A stretch of DNA of 64,000 nt from an uncultured Saprospiraceae bacterium (lineage in GTDB: Bacteria > Bacteroidota > Bacteroidia > Chitinophagales > Saprospiraceae): NCBI GenBank assembly GCA_937981555.1, contig CALJOK010000050.1, forward strand, positions 1 to 64,000, written 5' to 3'. Under the pieces are notes generated by a model, which had not been told where the DNA came from, did not search any database, and saw only the letters and a program-made list of their open reading frames with translations. The stretch's first letter is position 1. The number at the start of each line of letters is the position of its first letter. A program made the position numbers and the translations under genes. This document shows positions 26,693-35,858 of this stretch, one piece after another.

Positions 26693-29600
26693 TTAAGGAT
26701 GACTTTTCATTAACTTTTTAACAATCGTTTGACTATCAACTTTCACCCTCACGAAATACATTCCATCAGGATAGTTTTCCAAATTCAATTCCACTTTTTC
26801 TTCCATCGTTTTTCCAATAGATGTTTCGAAAAGAATTTGTCCCATCATATTTATGACTTGAACTTGAACATCAACCGTTTTTGAAAAAGTCATATCCAAT
26901 GTCGCTAAATCCATCGTTGGATTCGGGAATAAGTTGATACTTTGGATATCGTCTATTTCATCGATGTTGACCATCAAATCAACAGTCGCAACATCAACAC
27001 AACCAAATCCATCCGTCACCGTCACTTCGTAAGTTCCAGCAGTTATTCCTGAAACTGTTGCTGTACTATCGCCTGTATCCCAAACATAAGTGTAAGGACC
27101 TGCGCTTGCATTTGGCATAACTGAAACAGATCCGTCTGCTTCGTCATTACTTGATTCCAGAGTCATACTAGTGCTCAAATCAAGTGATGTACATTGGAAG
27201 ATATTAATATTATCAATATCTAAATAGTAGTCACCATTTCCCCAAATTCCTAAGAAACGGAATTTAACAGATTCGCCGACAAGGCTTGAAATATCAATAT
27301 TGATAGTAGCTAATTCATTAGAAGTAAGATGGTTGTCTTGAGTGATTAAAAACAAATCAGAATAAGTCAATCCACAATCTGTTGAATATTGAACTTTTAA
27401 TGAATCTCCTGTTCCTAGTGTAGTGGCATTCGCTCCATTCCCACTAAAATCAACATAACGATAATCGAAGAATAAAGAATCACCATCAGATATTGGTCCG
27501 ATAGGAGGTGATACTAATTCAAAACTTGGATCAAAACTGTACATATTATCAAATGCTACAAATGAGATATTATTATGGAACATGGTAATTGGATTGAATT
27601 CATCTGAAGACCATCCATTAGGCAATGTTCCACCTTCAAAATCTTCTTTGAAAGGCAATACTCGATAAGTCGCAAATTGGAATGTCGTTGTGTCATTACT
27701 AACATTTAATTCCCCCGGTAAGTTAGTCCATGCAGTCACATTATATGTTCCTGCTCCAGTTGAATTAAAAGGAGTAGTAAAAGTATAAGTAGCTGTCTCG
27801 TCTGGAGCAAGCGTTAATGCTCCAACATTTTCAACTACATCAATACCTCCGTTGACATTATAACCTACATCAAATCCAGTTTGAGTTGCAGTTCCATTAT
27901 TAACAAGTGTCAAAGTCAATTCATCATTTGGATCACCACATTCCAACATCGTAGTGTTAACAACTGTTTGTGAAGCCATATCATTCGCAACTGGAATAAA
28001 GATCGCAACATCATCAATTCCAACGCCATCATAACTATTAACTGATCCGTCAGAGCCAAATCCAAATCTTAATCGAACATCAGCTTCACCTGCTACACCA
28101 GTCAATTCATGTTTTGCAAAAATCCATCCGCCTGAGTTACCTGCCCAAACTTCACCAAGTTGATTAAATGTATTATTAACATTATACCAGTTTACACCTG
28201 TACCAATGCCTCCGATTTTATACCAAGTAATTCCTCCATCGATTGAAGCATCTAACCAGCCTCCATCGTAGCTCGTTTCTGAATCAAAATTGATTGATAA
28301 AGAAATAGTAGGATCATTTGTCAAATTAGAAAAATCAAAACAGTTCGAGACTACATAAGATTCTTCTGCATTATTATAATTTCCATTCAAGTTAGTCACC
28401 CATGCATTCACACCACTTGCTGCATTTGAAATATCAGTTCCGTTTGGTTCTCCAAATGCCCACGATTGATTTATTCCATCATCACTTACAGACCAACCAC
28501 CATTATCCACTTCAAAGTTTTGTGCATAAGGGAAATCCGAAATAGTAGGAATATTAGTTACCGTATAGTATGCTGTATCATTTCCTAATTCAGAATCACC
28601 ATCCAATTCTGTCCAAGCAGCAATTTCATAAGTTCCTGGCAAAGACAAATCAGCCGTAGCTTCAAACTCTAAAACGACAATACTATCATTTCCAAGTACA
28701 TTTGTAAAGTATCCATCCAAAGGAATATTGATTGCGGCAGATGCTCCATTGACACTATATTTAAAAGGTATAAGTGATTGAGGATTAGAACCATAATTAG
28801 TCATCGTAATCGTAATCACTTCTGCATCAGTCAATCCACAACCAGAAAGAGGAGAAGAAATTTCTAAGATTCCAACATCATTCAAAGTAATCGTGGTAAA
28901 AGTGAATGGCCCTGCCAATGCACTCGTATCTCCATTATCACAAAATCTAATCACATAATAATCGTAAGTAGAATTTTCATCCAAACCAGTCAATGATGCA
29001 AAAGGATCATTCGTTGTAAATGTAATTCCTGCTCCTGTATTTGGTAAAAATCCAGTTGGTCCATATTCTACTTCCCAAATTCCAGAAGAGTCTGAATCCA
29101 TCCAACTTACATCAGCCGATAATCCAAATAAATCATCAACACCTAAGTTAGTTGCTCCGGGGCAAGTTGGACAAGCAAATGTTTCATATATTATTCCAGT
29201 TGCAGGAAAAGGTCCATCAGAAAAGATGATATTTCCATCTGGATCCAAAATATTATAAGACACTTCATTTTGGAAAGCGCCTGCAGTATAAGTAAAAGTC
29301 AATGGTAAATTACTTCCTGCATTAATCGTGAACACCGCAGAATTACCCGTTGTAAAAGTATAATCTGTAGAAATACTTCCAACGGTAACATTAAGTATTG
29401 ATCCATTCCAGCCATCTCCAAATGAATCAAATAATTCAATCGTATAATCACATGGATTATTAAATGTTGTATTAAATGAATTTATAACTGCATTATTACT
29501 CACTTCATTATCGCAATCTGAATGAACATAAAAATCATACGCAGTATTTTGAGTCAAACCACTTATCGTTGTCGAAAGGTTGGTCGTATTAATTACCGTT

Positions 29601-30592
29601 CCTGATCCTAGTGCAAATCCAGCCAAACCATATTCTACATTATATCCAATCGCTGCAAAGGAAGCATCCCAACTTATATCTACAAAAGTAGAATTGACAT
29701 CAGTAATCATCACATTCGTAGGAGCTGGACATGAAAGAAGAGTCGTGAATGAAAATGGTCCAGCAAAATTACTCATCTCACCACCACCACAATCTGATTG
29801 AATATAAAATTGATACATCGTATTTTGCATCAAACTAGTTAAGTTCAAAAACAAATCAGTTGTATTGGTCAAGGTTCCAGTTCCTAAAGTAAAACCGGCT
29901 AATCCATATTCTATATTATAAGTATCAGCAGAATCAGAAACTGCCCAAGTAATATCTGCAGATGCATTCGTCAAATTATCAACTGAAACATTTGGAGGAG
30001 CCAAACAATTCAAATTAGTACCACAAGGCAAGTTATCTCCAGGATGAGTTGCACCACTCGCAACAGTTATATCTGCTTCCCAGCCTAATCGATTAACTAC
30101 TGCTGTTGCAAAATGCAAAACAGTAATACAACCTGTCGTACCAGTAAAAGAAGATGACCCATTGGAAGCAATCATATCTGCCAAAAGATTATCATTGGCA
30201 TTAGGCATACCTGTTCCATTTCCATACAAAAGAGTTCCTGCATTAGAATCACCATCATAGATTTCTATATAATCAAATGTGGCAAAAACATCAAAGGCAG
30301 TAAAGTCCAAAGTAATCGCACTCCCATCAGGAGAACATAAAGTCGTCACCGTCTCACATCCACAGTTAAAATAAAACCCAGCTGGATCTGACCCTGTTAC
30401 TGGATTTGCTTCTGTTCCTCCATGATCTGCGAATACTCCACCATTACCCGCAACAAAACATTCCGTCCCACCTTCTGTTGGAATAATTTGTGCAAATAGA
30501 GTTTGGGTAAAAAAGAAAGACAGCAAAACAATTAGAATAGAAAATGAATTTTTTCTATTCTGAGTTAGAAAATTAAAGTAGAATGATTCCAT
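26693..30592 (-). CDS. Giant secreted multidomain protein (CUB, FN3, SprB-like, T9SS sorting)
   Basis: 1299 residues, one signal peptide (about 1-35, FSILIVLLSFFFTQTLFAQ). Domains in order: a CUB-like domain (40-180, FDYIEIYDGD, WEADITV); fibronectin type III repeats (about 195-285, 290-375 and 480-575, each with a C-P-A-P or LAPPN start and a Y-x-V-EYG-x-x-G-F motif); a beta domain FDSFGDGWNGSIL (about 390-475); a CARDB-like region (about 580-690); a MAM-like domain (about 700-850, NFEVDNGGWSVSDDG); a second CARDB-like region and a second MAM-like domain; a SprB repeat (about 1150-1215, GSVSVMPNASAGPYTYVWDTG); and a T9SS type A sorting domain (LFPNPTMDLATLDM, GMYFVRV). Likely a surface adhesin or matrix protein; no protease signature seen. 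Confidence 0.87.
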   Translation of the reverse strand: MESFYFNFLTQNRKNSFSILIVLLSFFFTQTLFAQIIPTEGGTECFVAGNGGVFADHGGTEANPVTGSDPAGFYFNCGCETVTTLCSPDGSAITLDFTAFDVFATFDYIEIYDGDSNAGTLLYGNGTGMPNANDNLLADMIASNGSSSFTGTTGCITVLHFATAVVNRLGWEADITVASGATHPGDNLPCGTNLNCLAPPNVSVDNLTNASADITWAVSDSADTYNIEYGLAGFTLGTGTLTNTTDLFLNLTSLMQNTMYQFYIQSDCGGGEMSNFAGPFSFTTLLSCPAPTNVMITDVNSTFVDISWDASFAAIGYNVEYGLAGFALGSGTVINTTNLSTTISGLTQNTAYDFYVHSDCDNEVSNNAVINSFNTTFNNPCDYTIELFDSFGDGWNGSILNVTVGSISTDYTFTTGNSAVFTINAGSNLPLTFTYTAGAFQNEVSYNILDPDGNIIFSDGPFPATGIIYETFACPTCPGATNLGVDDLFGLSADVSWMDSDSSGIWEVEYGPTGFLPNTGAGITFTTNDPFASLTGLDENSTYDYYVIRFCDNGDTSALAGPFTFTTITLNDVGILEISSPLSGCGLTDAEVITITMTNYGSNPQSLIPFKYSVNGASAAINIPLDGYFTNVLGNDSIVVLEFEATADLSLPGTYEIAAWTELDGDSELGNDTAYYTVTNIPTISDFPYAQNFEVDNGGWSVSDDGINQSWAFGEPNGTDISNAASGVNAWVTNLNGNYNNAEESYVVSNCFDFSNLTNDPTISLSINFDSETSYDGGWLDASIDGGITWYKIGGIGTGVNWYNVNNTFNQLGEVWAGNSGGWIFAKHELTGVAGEADVRLRFGFGSDGSVNSYDGVGIDDVAIFIPVANDMASQTVVNTTMLECGDPNDELTLTLVNNGTATQTGFDVGYNVNGGIDVVENVGALTLAPDETATYTFTTPFNSTGAGTYNVTAWTNLPGELNVSNDTTTFQFATYRVLPFKEDFEGGTLPNGWSSDEFNPITMFHNNISFVAFDNMYSFDPSFELVSPPIGPISDGDSLFFDYRYVDFSGNGANATTLGTGDSLKVQYSTDCGLTYSDLFLITQDNHLTSNELATINIDISSLVGESVKFRFLGIWGNGDYYLDIDNINIFQCTSLDLSTSMTLESSNDEADGSVSVMPNASAGPYTYVWDTGDSTATVSGITAGTYEVTVTDGFGCVDVATVDLMVNIDEIDDIQSINLFPNPTMDLATLDMTFSKTVDVQVQVINMMGQILFETSIGKTMEEKVELNLENYPDGMYFVRVKVDSQTIVKKLMKSHP

Positions 30593-30980
30593 AGAAAATG
30601 ATTTATGTTCAATTTTTTTTAAATTGAAAATGATTAATTATGATGATGTTTTTGGAAATTAATATCAATTTTTCAAAAACATCAATGATAGGTTTTGAAA
30701 ATAATGTTGAAAATAATATTTATTTGGCTTATAAAGAGTCTATAATAGATTTAAATTTACGCAATTATAATTTTCTCAGTTACTCTATTCTGTAGATTTT
30801 ATTCCGAAATGTCTCGAATAATTGATTTTATTCCGAAATTCAAAGGTATTTTTAGTGAACAATTTTAGGAAAATTCTGTTTCCACTTTGCAAACCGACCT
30901 ATCTAGCATTTTAAAAATGTAAAAAATAGGTTCAAAAATTCTTATTTTAGAAAAATACACATTTAACTAAATAATCAAAA
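30593..30980. other. Intergenic region between divergent genes
   Basis: 388 bp, AT-rich, no gene seen. It contains the direct repeats listed separately. The start region of both divergent genes lies here, but no exact TAnnTTTG was seen on either strand. Confidence 0.5.
30795..30839 (+). promoter_or_regulatory. Two 16-bp direct repeats upstream of the MerR gene
   Basis: GATTTTATTCCGAAAT occurs at 30795-30810 and 30824-30839, a 29-bp period, 142 bp before the MerR-family start. A period near three helix turns suits a regulator binding in tandem; autoregulation by the MerR protein is an inference. Confidence 0.45.
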
Positions 30981-31883
30981 TTGGCTGTTTATTCCATTAA
31001 AGATCTTGAGAAGTTGTGTGGTATTAAAGCCCACACCATACGAATTTGGGAACAACGCTATGGCATTGTGAAGCCTAAGCGAACGAAAACCAATATTCGA
31101 TACTATATGGATTCTGATCTTAAGATTCTTTTGAATGTGGCTTTGCTTAACCGAAATGGATTGAAAATATCCAAGATTGCAAAAATGGAACATGAGGAAA
31201 TAGCAGCAAAAGTATCAGAAATTTCAGTCATAGATTTTGATGGCGATGCTCAGTTGGATGCTTTGATGTTGTCGATGATTGAGATGGATGAGTTAAAGTT
31301 CGATAGAATTGTTTCGACTAATATTCGCCAAATTGGATTTGAACGAACTATGCTCGAAGTGATTTATCCTTTCTTAGATAAATTAAGCTTGATGTGGCTC
31401 ACCGGTTCTATCGTTCCCGCGCAAGAAAATTTTATTAGTAATATGATTCGACAGAAAATCATAGTTGCTATTGACAGTTTACCTCATTCTGCAGGACGAA
31501 CGTGTAATAAGTTTTTCGTCTATTTACCAGAAGGTGAAAAACAAGAGTTGAGTATTTTGTTTATGCACTACTTAATTAAGTGCCGCGGGAATCAAGTTAT
31601 TTATTTGGGACAAAATATAAGTACCAATGATTTAATTGATGCTTACCAAATCTCAAAGCCTAATTATATTTTTACGATGATCACAGAAACATATGCGAAC
31701 AAACCTGTTCAACAATATGTCGATCAATTATCTAAATCATTTCCAGAAGCAAATATTTTATTATCAGGTTATCAGGTAGTGGCTCAAGATGTTGTACCGT
31801 CAGAAAATACGACTATTTTAAAAAGCCTTTTTGATGCGATAGAAATATTAAATGAAATTAAAAAAGGTGGTTGTAAAAAATAA
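30981..31883 (+). CDS. MerR-family regulator with a cobalamin-binding-type domain lacking its ligand residues
   Basis: 300 residues with a TTG start. The N-terminal winged helix-turn-helix (1-75) has the MerR signature VYSIKDLEKLCGIKAHTIRIWEQRYGI-type (long; key YSIKDL, IRIWEQRYG, TNIRYY). A helical linker (85-165) and a Rossmann-like C-terminal domain (about 175-290) match CarH/LitR-type regulators. Residues that bind cobalamin in those proteins differ here: W139 followed nine residues on by E149-N150 instead of E-H, and the E-x-H-x-x-G segment is E186-K-Q-E-L-S. Binding of B12 is therefore doubtful. CarH-type proteins control carotenoid genes; none are in the window. Divergent from a 1299-residue T9SS cargo gene. 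Confidence 0.85.
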   Translation: MAVYSIKDLEKLCGIKAHTIRIWEQRYGIVKPKRTKTNIRYYMDSDLKILLNVALLNRNGLKISKIAKMEHEEIAAKVSEISVIDFDGDAQLDALMLSMIEMDELKFDRIVSTNIRQIGFERTMLEVIYPFLDKLSLMWLTGSIVPAQENFISNMIRQKIIVAIDSLPHSAGRTCNKFFVYLPEGEKQELSILFMHYLIKCRGNQVIYLGQNISTNDLIDAYQISKPNYIFTMITETYANKPVQQYVDQLSKSFPEANILLSGYQVVAQDVVPSENTTILKSLFDAIEILNEIKKGGCKK

Positions 31884-31886
31884 ACT

Positions 31887-34001
31887 CTAATCTTTATTTC
31901 GTCTCCGTAAAAGCATTGTTACAAAAAACAAACCCACCATTATCCAACTTATCATACTTCCATAAAAAGCGTTCACTTCCACTCTTGGCTCAAATGCAAA
32001 TCTAACTATTTGTTTTCCTTCAGCAATTTCCACCGCTAAAAAAGTATCATTACATTGAATGATTGAAGTTTCTTTTTCATTCAAATACACTTTCCAATCA
32101 GGATGAAAATTTTGTAAAAAAACAATATACATTGGTTTTGTAAAATGACTTTCTAACTCAATTTGATTGGGGGAAAAATGCACCAAATTAATTTTCTCAA
32201 AAGAAAGTGTATCAATACTCATCTCTTCAATTATTCCTTCCTTATTAATTTTTTCAGCTGCGAAGACCAGCGGGAGTTGAATTGTTTTTTGAAAAAGACC
32301 ATTTGCTATTGCTGCTGCTGACCATTTAAAATATGCAGGACTAGCTCCATTTGGAGAAGGAATTTTGTGAAAATGATTTAAATTAATATGGAGATGAACA
32401 TAGTCAAAGTTAGCCACTCGATGTAATTTTTCAAATGGTTGATTAATCGGAGGCAGAGGATATTCTTCCGGTGAAAAATAATGAAAAGCTTCATTGATTT
32501 TATTAGGACTAACATCATGAATGACCGTCGAAGAGATATTAAACTGAGTAGCAAAAAATAAATCCACACATGCCACAGTTAATAATAATCCTTTTCGCAA
32601 ATGATTCTTTTTCAAAAAAAGCAAACCAATAGAAAGTAACATCAGCAACATAAAATGCAAAGAACCTTGTGTAAATATATTGTTATAAAATTGCGCGTCT
32701 GCTGTTAATTCAAATTCTCCATTTTGTTCTACGAGAGTCTGACTATGAATAGAAGCATTACTCTTTGCCCAAAGTGCGATTGCTAAAATGGCTATAGCAG
32801 CTGCTAATGTTTTCTTATAAAAACCTTTCGATAAATCCTTTTCCAAAAAGTAGTTAATTGAAAAGCCACTTGCTATCAGTAAAAAGAAAATTCCAAATAT
32901 TCGAAAATAGGTAGGAAATCGAAAAATATCCATCAATGGAACGAACTCATACATCCAAGTTCTCAGCGGTAAATCATTTCCCATCGCAATCGCAAAAAAT
33001 AAAATACCTCCAAATAAATACCATTTAGTTTTTGCAAAAACACTTTCCCCTTCACGGTCAAATAATTTTTGAAAAAAGGAGAACACCAAAAAGCAAAATG
33101 GAAGTAATCCCCAGTAACAATTCACTAATGTCCAATCATTTCCCCACATCACCATATCTGAAACGGAAGCAAATGGAAATAAAAAAGTACTCATTGCTTC
33201 AAAAGGAAGAGACCCCGACAAAGCAGAATCAAGGGAGAAACTATCTCCTCGATTTATATATGCTGACAACCTCAACATGCTCACCCAAGCCACTAATGTC
33301 AACATCAGAAATATTGTTCCTGAAAGAACTGCTGACCCTATTATTCTTTTCAAAAAAGAAAAATCTCGCCCTCGGACAATTTGAATCACTCGAAAAAGAA
33401 AAAGCCCTAACAATATGTACACGGCTCCTACAAAAACTCCTGGATAACTCCCCAAAAACATCAAAGCAGATATCGTAGCCAAAGAAACTGATCTTAAAAT
33501 CGTAGGATTATTTTCCCATTTTTTATAATTTAAAAATACCCATGGCAACCAAGATGCTCCAATCGTCCATCCCAAATGTTGTGCATTTCCAATCATAAAA
33601 CCCGACAACATAAAACTGGAAGCAGTCAATAATCGAGTCGTTCGAGACCATCCAAAATATTTTCCTAACTGATAAAAACCAACACCACTAAAAAAAAGAT
33701 GTCCTAAATATTGTACTTGAATCACCGTTGCATCATATCCAAAGATCCAACCGATCAACCACGTGATCGGATTCCAAGTATCATTGATTCCCATCTGTGC
33801 AAAACCTCCATTGAGAAATGGATTCCAAAGTGGAAGTTCACCATTTGCAAGGCATTCGGTTATATAATAATTCCATGGAAGTGTGATGTCCATGATATCC
33901 CATTTCATGGTAGCTTGGAGAAATCCAACTTGCCACAAACTGCCCATGAGCAACAAAAACAAAAATAAATAGTCCCAAAAAGTCTCTTTCTTAAAATACA
34001 T
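31887..34001 (-). CDS. YfhO-family polytopic membrane protein
   Basis: 704 residues with about 12 to 14 predicted membrane helices in the first 500 residues (for example LFLFLLLMGSLWQVGFLQA, MFLGSYPGVFVGAVYILLG, FFLLIASGFSINYFL, IVRFAFEP... ) and a soluble domain of about 150 residues between the last helices. PWNYYITECLANGELPLWNPFLNGGF (key residues PLWNPF and GG) near residue 50 is the YfhO mark. YfhO proteins resemble GT-C-fold glycosyltransferases that modify teichoic acid or glycolipids with lipid-linked sugars; the substrate here is unknown. It is convergent with the MerR gene, four bases apart. Confidence 0.85.
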   Translation of the reverse strand: MYFKKETFWDYLFLFLLLMGSLWQVGFLQATMKWDIMDITLPWNYYITECLANGELPLWNPFLNGGFAQMGINDTWNPITWLIGWIFGYDATVIQVQYLGHLFFSGVGFYQLGKYFGWSRTTRLLTASSFMLSGFMIGNAQHLGWTIGASWLPWVFLNYKKWENNPTILRSVSLATISALMFLGSYPGVFVGAVYILLGLFLFRVIQIVRGRDFSFLKRIIGSAVLSGTIFLMLTLVAWVSMLRLSAYINRGDSFSLDSALSGSLPFEAMSTFLFPFASVSDMVMWGNDWTLVNCYWGLLPFCFLVFSFFQKLFDREGESVFAKTKWYLFGGILFFAIAMGNDLPLRTWMYEFVPLMDIFRFPTYFRIFGIFFLLIASGFSINYFLEKDLSKGFYKKTLAAAIAILAIALWAKSNASIHSQTLVEQNGEFELTADAQFYNNIFTQGSLHFMLLMLLSIGLLFLKKNHLRKGLLLTVACVDLFFATQFNISSTVIHDVSPNKINEAFHYFSPEEYPLPPINQPFEKLHRVANFDYVHLHINLNHFHKIPSPNGASPAYFKWSAAAIANGLFQKTIQLPLVFAAEKINKEGIIEEMSIDTLSFEKINLVHFSPNQIELESHFTKPMYIVFLQNFHPDWKVYLNEKETSIIQCNDTFLAVEIAEGKQIVRFAFEPRVEVNAFYGSMISWIMVGLFFVTMLLRRRNKD

Positions 34002-34060
34002 AGATCAAATAACCAACTTTATTTTTAAACATTAAATAGCTTATTTACTTTATAAAAGTA

Positions 34061-34068
34061 TAAATTTG
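34061..34068 (+). promoter_or_regulatory. -7 promoter element of the YceI-like lipoprotein gene
   Basis: TAAATTTG matches TAnnTTTG and lies 39 bp before the start codon at 34108. Confidence 0.55.
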
Positions 34069-34107
34069 CGCCTTCTTATTTCTTAATACAAAAATAATTA
34101 AATTATC

Positions 34108-34764
34108 ATGAGGACATTAATTAAATTCTCTTTCGTATTTATGTTGTTGGCATTAGTTGCTGGCTGTAAAAACGATAAAACAAAAGCTGCAAAAACAGGA
34201 GATGCGGTTGATACAAAAGCAACTCCAACTGCTGCTGCTAAAAATTATTCTATCGCTTCAGGTACAATCAACTGGACAGGAGCTAAATTAGCTTACGACC
34301 ACAAAGGTACATTGAATGTAGCATCAGGTGTTTTTTCAGCTGAAGGAAATATGATCAAAAGCGGAGATTTTGTAATTGATATGGCTTCTTTGACAAATAC
34401 GGATTTGGCTGGAGATGCTGCAAAAAAAGCTAAATTGGAAGGACACTTAAAGTCTGGTGACTTTTTTGATGTAGCAACTTTTCCAAAAGCAACATTCAGT
34501 ATTACTTCTGTAGCAAAAGCTGAAACTGACGAAGCTAACTGCATGATTACTGGAAACTTGACGATGAAAGGAGTTTCTAAAAGTGTTACTTTCCCTGCAT
34601 TAGTTGTAGCAAAAGCAGATGGTTCTTTAACGGCTGTTTCTGATAAATTCAAAATTAACAGAACTGACTGGGGAATCAAATATGGTTCAGGTATTTCAGG
34701 AGCTGTAGCTGATGAAGCGATTGGTGATGATTTCACTTTGCAAATTTCTTTAGAAGCGAAATAA
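34108..34764 (+). CDS. YceI-family lipoprotein
   Basis: 218 residues. The lipobox LVAGC puts the lipidated cysteine at Cys20, so it is an envelope lipoprotein. Residues 45-218 form the YceI lipocalin-like barrel: SGTINWTGAKLAYDHKGTLN, KSGDFVIDMASL, GHLKSGDFFDVATFPKATF, TGNLTMKGVSKSVTFP and INRTDWGIKYGSG. The family binds isoprenoid or other amphiphilic molecules (polyisoprenoid-binding TT1927b is the best studied) and is often induced by stress; the ligand here is unknown. It has its own promoter and strong terminator and stands alone. Confidence 0.92.
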   Translation: MRTLIKFSFVFMLLALVAGCKNDKTKAAKTGDAVDTKATPTAAAKNYSIASGTINWTGAKLAYDHKGTLNVASGVFSAEGNMIKSGDFVIDMASLTNTDLAGDAAKKAKLEGHLKSGDFFDVATFPKATFSITSVAKAETDEANCMITGNLTMKGVSKSVTFPALVVAKADGSLTAVSDKFKINRTDWGIKYGSGISGAVADEAIGDDFTLQISLEAK

Positions 34765-34783
34765 TTTTCTATAGAAAAAAATT

Positions 34784-34821
34784 AGGGCTGTTAGCGCTTC
34801 ATCAGCTAACAGCCCTTTTTG
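34784..34821. terminator. Bidirectional terminator
   Basis: Perfect 12-bp arms AGGGCTGTTAGC (34784-34795) and GCTAACAGCCCT (34805-34816), then TTTTT, between the convergent YceI-like and SdiA-regulated-like genes. Confidence 0.92.
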
Positions 34822-34841
34822 AAAAAAAAATAACAATACAG

Positions 34842-35762
34842 TTACATTTTTCTAAAAATCGAAATTGTTCCATTCCCTCCTTTCTTCCCTTCATTAGAAA
34901 TATATAATGTTCCATCTTTATCAAAAACAATTCCTTCTGGTTGAGTATGAATTTTTTTATCTAATTTTTCTAATGCAATAATTCTTCCTGCAGGACTTAA
35001 AATCATCATCGTTTTTCCCTTTGAAGATAAAATAAACAGATCTCCAGATTGCGGGTGAATAGCTAGAGCACTTGGATGAAAAGGAATATAATCATTTTCC
35101 AATGTGATGAATTTTTTGAATAGTTCTAACTCATCTGGTGATTTATTATTTTTCAAATACGTTTGAAGTTCCTCCAATTCAATTTCAAAGGCAGGTTCAG
35201 AATCAATCTTATTAGTTTCCAAATTCAAGGCATAGATAGCTCTTTTGGTTTTGCAGGTATGAACCAAACAGCTTTCGTGAAAACAAGATTCACTCTTGCA
35301 AGCAACGAGTAATCGATTGTTTTTTTCATCAAAAGCCAATCCTTCTGAGTCGTTGGGTTTCTTTAAAATATACTTTGACTTCTTATGGGTAGCCTCTTCT
35401 TTTTCTAAGTCGCTAATTTCATAAAAAGTCCCGGTACTTTTAATCACATATATTTTATCACCTACTGTTTCTATTCCCTCGTAGTCACCTTGTCCATGAA
35501 ATTTCACCTTGTGATCAATCTCTCCCGTACTTTTATTAATAAAATAAATAACCCCTTGTTCATCATTTATTGCGCAAATGTGCTCGCCACTTGGAGATAA
35601 AGTAAGTCCTGAAATTTCTTTTAAATCCACAGGCATTTCTAGCATACCTTGAGGTTTATTAATGGAATAAGGAAGGACGTTTGGAGATTGCGCAAGAATA
35701 ACTTGCGACTTGCAATTCATAAAAAGAAACGCCAAGATGGGAATATAAAAAAATAGTTTCAT
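34842..35762 (-). CDS. SdiA-regulated-like beta-propeller lipoprotein
   Basis: 306 residues with a lipobox FLFMNC (lipidated Cys17). The body is a six-blade-type beta-propeller of the SdiA-regulated/SMP-30-like group: LKEISGLTLSPSGEHICAINDE, YEGIETVGDKIYVIKST, PNDSEGLAFDEKNNRLLVACKS, HPSALAIHPQSGDLFILSS and QPEGIVFDKDGTLYISNEG. The repeated EG and D/E residues at the top of the blades are those that hold calcium in related propellers. An extracytoplasmic esterase or lactonase-like or sensor role has been proposed for the family, none is proven. Monocistronic. Confidence 0.82.
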   Translation of the reverse strand: MKLFFYIPILAFLFMNCKSQVILAQSPNVLPYSINKPQGMLEMPVDLKEISGLTLSPSGEHICAINDEQGVIYFINKSTGEIDHKVKFHGQGDYEGIETVGDKIYVIKSTGTFYEISDLEKEEATHKKSKYILKKPNDSEGLAFDEKNNRLLVACKSESCFHESCLVHTCKTKRAIYALNLETNKIDSEPAFEIELEELQTYLKNNKSPDELELFKKFITLENDYIPFHPSALAIHPQSGDLFILSSKGKTMMILSPAGRIIALEKLDKKIHTQPEGIVFDKDGTLYISNEGKKGGNGTISIFRKM

Positions 35763-35858
35763 TGAATAGTTTTTAGGTTGCTAGGTGAAATGAAGTCATA
35801 GATACATTTCAAAATAACACGTTCAATACTTAGACGAACTAATTTTTTGAATGTAACT

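Noticed and set aside
33032-33478. 148-residue frame antisense to the YfhO-family gene
   Set aside because: Antisense shadow of a polytopic membrane protein; no signal, no terminator.
34293-34736. 147-residue frame antisense to the YceI-like gene
   Set aside because: Complement of a conserved barrel; composition is that of an antisense reading.
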